Shown: in pieces, positions 57,976-64,000 of the stretch
Numbering within the stretch: position 1 is the first letter of the stretch
Layout: every line of letters starts with the position of its first letter
Assembly: GCA_005406025.1 (NCBI GenBank)
Contig: BGZK01001467.1
Location: forward strand, 62,001 to 126,000
From: Eumeta japonica
Lineage: Eukaryota > Arthropoda > Insecta > Lepidoptera > Psychidae
Direction of reading: 5' to 3'
Length of the DNA stretch: 64,000 bases
Notes under the pieces: generated by a model
The model's database searches: none
Told to the model about the DNA's origin: nothing
Seen by the model: the letters and a program-made list of their open reading frames with translations, nothing else
Translations under genes and position numbers: made by a program

Positions 57976-58415
57976 GTTTAAAAAAAAAACTAAAAAAACA
58001 CGCTTTTATAGCAAACCAAACTAAAAACTAGAAAATAATTTTTAATAACAAAGAGTTTATATTACAGTAGCAGAAGGTTAAACAATCAATCATAGTTTAT
58101 TACTTTAAAATAAAATTATAATTAAGTTTAAGTTATAAACAGAAGCATTTAAATCAGAGGGCGTGGGGTGCATTTAAACTTTCCAATCATTCTGTTGGCA
58201 ACTGTCTGTGAAGGAGAGTATGGGAAAGTTGTGAAATGCACTTACGCTTTTCACTCTGATTTAAATGCTTCTGTTTATAACTGAAACTTAATTATAATTT
58301 TATTTTAAAAATAAACTATGATGATGATGTTTCCTACTGCTCTATAAACTCTTTAATTAAAATTAATTTCCTGTTTTTAGTTTATTTTGCTATAAAAGTG
58401 TTTTTAATTTTAAAC
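57976..58415. mobile_element. 440-bp palindrome just downstream of the Helitron coding body
   Basis: The left arm opens with AGTTTAAAAAAAAAACT and ACACGCTTTTATAGCAAA; the right arm closes with TTTGCTATAAAAGTG and TTTTAAAC as its complement. Pairing continues through AAATAAAATTATAATTAAGT and TATAAACAGAAGCATTTAAA to a loop near 58185-58215, with small mismatches. Either a separate foldback element inserted next to the Helitron, or part of the Helitron's own 3' region. Confidence 0.8.
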
Positions 58416-58969
58416 ATATGTCGAACAATAATTGTGTATAATTTATCTTTAGTGGAACCGACTTCAAAAACAACTAATCAAAAAAAACAACTTGTTTTTG
58501 ATATGTTTAAATAAATATGTAATTTTAAAATGCATAGATTATAAGGTATTAATGAAAATATATTAATTGACCATACCATCTCCTGAAATGACTGAGATCG
58601 TAAAATAAAAAAATAATTAGAGCATATGAGATCACTCACAATTAAAAACTAAACGAAAACATCAAATTTTGAATTCAGCAATAATCTTTTGGTCCCCAAA
58701 ATACGAAAAATGAAAACGTTTCTAAAATATATTGTTAATTTCACCGAGTTACATTAAGGGTATTATGATTATGTTATATTTAAATACACCTAAATGCGCG
58801 AATTAGTTTCATTTCAATCTACGATAACTTTTGTATTCTGATTCTTTGCAAAACTTTTATTTTAGTCACGAAATACAATTTGGTCAAGTTTCAATAAAAC
58901 ATAGTAGGTAATACAATGATTTATTTTAATTAGAAATGGATTCATATTATATACTGTTTTCATAGGATT
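58416..58969. other. AT-rich sequence, no supported gene
   Basis: No coding, repeat or RNA signal that I can support. Confidence 0.5.
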
Positions 58970-59050
58970 TTCGAGGGTAAATGAGCATGTGAAGCGCACC
59001 AAACGGTAAAATGGTCACCGCTTCCGGATTTGGTTAAGTGATCTGATGGA
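58970..59050 (+). repeat. Fragment of a common lepidopteran dispersed repeat
   Basis: GAGCATGTGAAGCGCACC followed by ACGGTAAAATGGTCACCGC resembles the 'cross-country' repeat often seen in moth and butterfly genomes (GAGCAxGTGGGTCACC, GATGGTAAGxGGTCACC). Assignment is from memory. Confidence 0.4.
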
Positions 59051-61699
59051 AGGATTATATAATTCCGAATAACGTATTAGTAGAATTTTTTTAACTTATA
59101 TTACATCAGTGATATTCAAAACAATTCTATTGACACTCCTGAAATCTAAGGCATACAAAAAAAAAATAGCTTATTTATATCTCGTATTTGATAATTAACT
59201 ATAATTATTTATTGATTATATTCGTACATATTTCTATTATTACCTGAAATTTTGTAAGTAAAGTCAAGTTCATTCTATGAAGTGACTTCCTAAAAATAAT
59301 GTGTTTATTTTATGCTACATAGATGAAATGTAACGTTAATAATAATAACGTCGAGTTAAGAGGAGCGTGTCCTCAGCTTTTTATTTTGCGATATCAAAGC
59401 CTCTTTGAGGCATGCAATTTGTTTTTATTTTTCGTACAGCTTTGCCTCGTCGAAAACGTACTCTTAAATGTTCGGTATATGTGACACTTAAGACATCCTT
59501 GTGCGCAATCTTATAAGTCAAAGGATTTATCCTAAAATATATAAAAATTAAAATTTACAGTACTTAATTGTGGCAAGGATCAATATATCTGAATTGAAGT
59601 TGAAGTCCGACATTAGCTACATTGCAATATAGATTAATTACAATAGTTGAATGTTCAATTTAATCGTATCAGAATGAATATTAGAAAGTTGTGAACATTA
59701 GTTTAGAATTTTATATCGTTGATGTAATAATAATAATAATAACTGTTGCAGTGCAAAAAAGTTTAATTGTTTTAATTCTCATACATTTCTCTTTGTCTTA
59801 AGATGACAATACTCAGAAAATAATTGAGTAACAATATAAAACTCCTCTGTAGTGTCACATTATGGTATATGCAATTAACGTGAAAAAATGCAGAAAAAGA
59901 CATTGTGTGAAAAATGAAAAGAAGAAAAAATAAAACAAACGCTTCACGAATTCATAAACGTGATCGTACTCGATTGATTGTTCTGATGTTTCAGGTTGCC
60001 TATGTCCCGTATTATTGATGCAGTCAGGTACACCGTCTAAGGCGAAGTAATGGCGTGCGAAATCCTTTGGAAGAATTCTGTAAAATATGCTGTTATTTTA
60101 TGGTTTCGCAAGCGTATCTCATTATTTTGCAGCTTCGCTTTCTATCGTCGTCGCCGGGTACGTATTTATAAAAAAAATGACTGCGGAACAAAGGTTTGAG
60201 AGACGTTCAATTAAATATTGATATAATAATGCTGATTATACTGCCTGATATAACCTTCTATGTTACACCTGACGTTCTGACATATGAACTATGTAAATAT
60301 TGGTCGGGCAGTACATAAAGGGATGTAAATTACGAACTTCATCGAGTATCTTTCTTTAAAGACAATCACAGCATCGACCTTCACGATCGTCTGGAAATAA
60401 CTATGTTCACTAATTAATTACTATGTTCGTATATTGGCAAAGCAGTGTGTGAGTTCTGAATGCAGAGACCATTCAGTGAGAAAAGTGCGGCATCTTTGTG
60501 ACGAATGATGCCTTATAAAGAGTAGGTCATGGCCATTATTGAATTTATAAGGACGTCAGCTGAACGGTTTTTTGTCAAACTTTATGGTGACTTTTTTTGA
60601 AAACCTTACGTCCATTTTGCGCCTTACGAAAAAAAAAATTACAATAAAGAATTAAAATAATGTTAAGCCGCTCCACCGACGTATTGATTTGCAACAGCAC
60701 GTGTAAATTGTAAAAATATGTCTTATTGTTTTCCTTAACAAACATAGAAGACATCGTTTTGTACTATTTGTATTTAAAAATTAACATTCTTCTTATGATC
60801 TGTACAAACGTACATAAAATTGGTTTTCTCTAAAGTCGGTTTACGGACTATAATTTTACGTGATAACGTCATAAGAAAACATTGATGAAAAATTATATTC
60901 TTTTATGAATTGGATTTAATTATTATCACTGAATTATCATTATTTTGTATAATACAAAAACGGAGTTAATTAAAAATGACAATGTTTCCGATAAATTAAT
61001 AACTATTCGCACTCGTTAATTCAAATATTTTCTACTTAAATTGTACAGTAAAGTGAGATGCGTCACAAGCCGAACGCTTGAGCCGATCGTGTCTCTCTTT
61101 TCTTCCGCGCTCTCGCTCGCACGCTCGGCTCAGGCGGAACGCGACAACGGGTCATGCTTTTTCGTGCGTTCAGCTGGAGTTTATCGATTTATAAGACGTT
61201 ATCACTTCAAAACACATATTATATACACTTTGATAGAATACATAACTCTATTGTGACTTTGAGCCGCTTTTCGCTATTGAAATAGTAACAACTATGCATC
61301 TTCCCTTTGCTTTTACCATTGATCTATTTTTCCACTGTTTAAATGTTTCCAAAATTTTTGATAAAACAAATTAAATAAATAACGTTCTTGTATTAAGAAT
61401 ACAACATTTATATAATGGTTTGGTTAAATAAATATTAAATGTGCTATAAATCCTTTATAGTCTCATAATTTTTGTTTTTAGACTTGATAACTGCTGCTTA
61501 TGAAAAACAAAAATATAACAAAATATACCAATGTTTAAAGCAAGGGGGTAAAAGCTTTGCTTATTTTTTGCTAATAAAGGGAAGGGCGGGATTAAAATTA
61601 ACACGTAATATTTGAATGGCCCCAAACCTTCAGATTCATATCAGCCCAGCGGGTGATCCTGTAAAGTTTGGTAAGATTAAATCATCAATTTTTAAAAAT
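59051..61699. other. AT-rich intergenic sequence, no supported gene
   Basis: One CpG-rich patch at about 61050-61160 holds an inverted repeat GAGCCGATCGTG / CACGCTCGGCTC (61080-61132, one mismatch) with a CTCTCGCTCGC stretch between the arms. The open frame there (61041-61256) is not recognised. Confidence 0.45.
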
Positions 61700-61840
61700 A
61701 TTTTTAGCCTTACCGAGGGGCAAACGAGTATGCAAGTCACTATAGTTGTAGGTGGTTAACATTGCCTATGGACACTTGCAACTTCGGAGGAGTCACGAGT
61801 GCGTTCCCGACCTCTTGGGTAGGATAAGGGTAGCTAATGG
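61700..61840 (+). repeat. Lepidopteran dispersed repeat, same family as 58970
   Basis: GGGGCAAACGAGTATGCAAG, GCCTATGGACACTTGCAAC and GGAGGAGTCACGAGTGCGTT follow the order of a well-known lepidopteran repeat (GCAAACGAGC, CCCATGGACACTCGCAAC, AGGAGTCACAGGTGCGTTGC). Confidence 0.55.
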
Positions 61841-63146
61841 AGAACGGGGTGGGCTGATGAATGGGATAGAGAAGGCTGATGGAAGGAGTTTATAGGGCGA
61901 TGGAAGGCGAATGGGCCACTGGAATTCTCAGTCACTTGATGAAACAAAACAGCGAAACTGTTACTTCACTGTCAAGCGAAAACTGTTATTTTATGAGATT
62001 GTTGAATCGACCCGCTTACGTGCTGCAACCAAGTTGACCACATCGCGGCTCTACCACAATAAATGGCAAATGTGTGTCACATTTTTCTTAAAATTAATCC
62101 ATTTCTTAGGGCGTTGCTAGGCACTGTATCTATAGATATCCGTTAACTTCGTCACATGACCGCCAGATCCATAAGAAGTTATCTGGCTATAGATAGTTGC
62201 TGCTATCCGCTCGAAGCCGGGGCTGGTCGCCAGTCATCTATACAAAGTTGAATTGATCTGGACTAAATTTACCACACATCTAGAACATGATTATCAAATA
62301 AAGTAGAATCTTTATCTCAGTGGCATGCCTGCATGCCTGTCGGATAATTCACGATAGATTAGGATTAGAAATATATTGCATACTATTTTTCTTTTGTACA
62401 ATAGAAAAAAGATTGCTTAGATTCACAATTGGCTGTTAATACATTAAGAAAAAGTTTTTCAACATTTTTTTTTATCCATCATTTTTGTTGTAATTATCAC
62501 TTCATTTATTCTCTTGTAGGTAATATAATACGCGTGTCAGTCGTGCATTTTAGGATTTTCAAAAATTTTTTTTGCAATCAGTCTACTGATTTCCACAATA
62601 GAGTAAATTATCTTATGAACTTTATAATTATTCCATCTTCATTTTATTTTGAATAACAAAAATGTACGCTTTTAATAAAATACAACGCTTTAAACAAAAA
62701 AATAAAAGTTTTAAAATTCAATAATGTGGTTGTAAAAAGTGGGTTTAATTATGTACAATATTTTACATAGTCGAATAAAATGTTCCGTTCCACCGTTGCA
62801 ATAAATCCTTTATTATTATAAGTTATTTGTGTTACTATTTTATTGCTACAATTGTCGATGTGGGATTAAATATATTGCTTAAGTTCATTTGGTAGTTCCA
62901 TTTCACTACCAGAAATGGATGAACGTAGCGAAAAATGACAACGATCGTTTCTAAAATGAGAACGATCAGGTTCTCATTATTCCACTGCAGAGGTACGCTT
63001 TTCCACAATCTTTAATTTAAGACCGAGGGACGTGGTCATAAACCCCCCGCATTGAAAAAATGCCGTTCGGGAACTGGCGGTGACCGTCGCCACTAATGCG
63101 ATGATAAAATCCGTGGCCAAAAGCTTAATGTGTTCTCTAGGGTACA
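61841..63146. other. Repeat-rich AT sequence, no supported gene
   Basis: Contains CTCGAAGCCGGGGCTGGTCG at 62211-62230, resembling repeat ends elsewhere in lepidopteran DNA. The frame at 61911-62120 has no recognised domain. Confidence 0.4.
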
Positions 63147-63200
63147 GGACGAGTGGTTTGATGGTTTGACTTAAATTAAGAACTCATCGGTTAGAACAGA
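63147..63200 (+). repeat. Dispersed repeat R2, copy 2
   Basis: Second copy of the repeat at 40722-40775, same orientation, with similar CpG-rich flanks. Confidence 0.5.
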
Positions 63201-63408
63201 ACCCGATGCCCTTAGCTAATGAGCTGTCATCGCTCTATGACACCGATCAAGTAATATCTAGTACTGTTTCAGAATACAAGGAAGGAATCAGGGCAGTTCC
63301 ACTAGCAATTTCCGCAACAAGCATCAAGGTTGGGGCAAATTTTAATCCACTTTCGCCCTAGTTGCTCGAAATTGCATCGGCGAGTGCTCGCTCGGTTGCC
63401 GCGACCGC

Positions 63409-63457
63409 TGACGTCACAATGCCCGCACCCGCGACGCGCGACAAATTTATGACGTCA
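63409..63457. promoter_or_regulatory. Two perfect CRE boxes (TGACGTCA) in a CpG-rich patch
   Basis: TGACGTCA at 63409-63416 and 63450-63457 flank a CpG-rich stretch (CCCGCACCCGCGACGCGCG). TGACGTCA is the canonical CREB/ATF site. Two within 50 bp suggest a promoter or enhancer, but no gene start is seen in the remaining 500 bp of the window. Confidence 0.45.
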
Positions 63458-63612
63458 TAACTTACCCCGGTCGACACTTCGCTGGGCATGTTTTATAATA
63501 AGCCACATAATACCGTCCGAGCTCGTAGTTTCGTGAATGTGAAGATGTGCCAGCGGCTATATGGGGCGATAGTGTAATAATAACGTAAAAACGTAATGTT
63601 ATAAAAATATAA

Positions 63613-63960
63613 TATACTAGCTGGCCCGGCAGATATTGTTCTGCCCTTTTTGTTTGGTCTTTCCCGTACAACTAATGCCCGTAACTGCGCCAGCATGGAC
63701 TTATAATCCCTTCATCTTTTGTGTCAATTGATTTCTAACTGAATACCCGTATCGCTTTCGATTCCGAAGCCGGTCACACATTTGATTGTAGTCCCGACCC
63801 ACATCCGTTTTCGACCCCAGTTCCGGTCTCGTTTCGGTCCCGGTCCAGCTTGCGATTCAGTTCCGATCAAATTCTATTCTCGTCCCGTTCGCAATTCTCT
63901 GTCCCACCCCTTTCAATCCCGATTTCGTTACCAGTCACAATTCCGACTTAGACGAAGCCG
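63613..63960 (-). repeat. CTAG-ended dispersed repeat with pyrimidine-rich interior
   Basis: Starts TATACTAGCTGGCCCGGCAG then ATATTGTTCTGCC, which on the minus strand ends in CTAG|T. The interior is a degenerate run of TTCCGATTCC/CCCGTTCG blocks. Repeats that begin ACTAGCTGxCCCGGCA are abundant in moths and butterflies. The element runs to about 63960 and may leave the window. Confidence 0.5.
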
Positions 63961-64000
63961 GGGAGTAAATGCTAATATCGGAATCTATATATATATATAA

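Noticed and set aside
58028..58031. CTAG as the Helitron 3' terminus
   Set aside because: It is followed by A rather than T, lacks a GC-rich hairpin just before it, and lies inside the left arm of the palindrome.

Overview
The window looks like a stretch of a lepidopteran (butterfly or moth) nuclear genome. The evidence is an AT-rich, intron-rich sequence with one spliced host gene, decayed mariner and Helitron copies, CTAG-ended dispersed repeats, and families I know from moth and butterfly genomes (for example the one near 61.7 kb). I see no bacterial operons, rRNA, intact tRNA or CRISPR array. The order-level call is an inference from repeat content and from the insect-like proteins.

Layout. 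(1) 0.3-10.4 kb, + strand: the last four visible coding exons of a lebercilin/LCA5-like coiled-coil protein (303-494, 8011-8230, 9229-about 9384, 9478-10422). Reading frames join cleanly across the introns; the 5' exons lie upstream of the window. Its 7.5-kb intron holds a TIR element with nested palindromes (2.3-3.3 kb), a large palindrome built of 120-bp repeats (4.4-5.5 kb) and a CpG-rich patch with a CTCF-like site (6.7 kb). (2) 10.4-51 kb: no convincing host gene. The sequence is AT-rich and filled with repeats: a 1.5-kb TIR-like element (15.1-16.7 kb), a GC-rich island with a ~105-bp tandem repeat (23.1-25.2 kb), tandem 175-bp units and a 290-bp foldback (26.2-27.1 kb), an LTR-like pair (30.7-33.2 kb), a broken mariner on the minus strand (38.8-39.7 kb), a second decayed mariner on the plus strand (46.9-47.3 kb), and many short near-perfect hairpins. 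(3) 52.0-57.9 kb: the near-complete coding body of an autonomous Helitron, broken by many frameshifts. Its domain order is basic 23-residue repeats, zinc ribbon plus DUF6570-like domain, C76-like cysteine protease domain, HUH Rep endonuclease, Pif1-type helicase. A 440-bp palindrome (57976-58415) follows directly. A tRNA-like pol III unit (51.07-51.15 kb) and a tandem repeat (50.3-50.9 kb) precede it. (4) 58.4-64 kb: AT-rich flank with further dispersed repeats, a pair of CRE sites (63.4 kb) and a CTAG-type repeat end (63.6 kb).

How the parts relate. The only host gene seen is the lebercilin-like gene; everything else supportable is mobile or repeat DNA. The most interesting thread is a terminal motif (ACACGCTTTTA) that occurs beside the Helitron, at the ends of two foldbacks, and at the start of the 175-bp repeat copies. 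This may mark one family of autonomous and non-autonomous elements.
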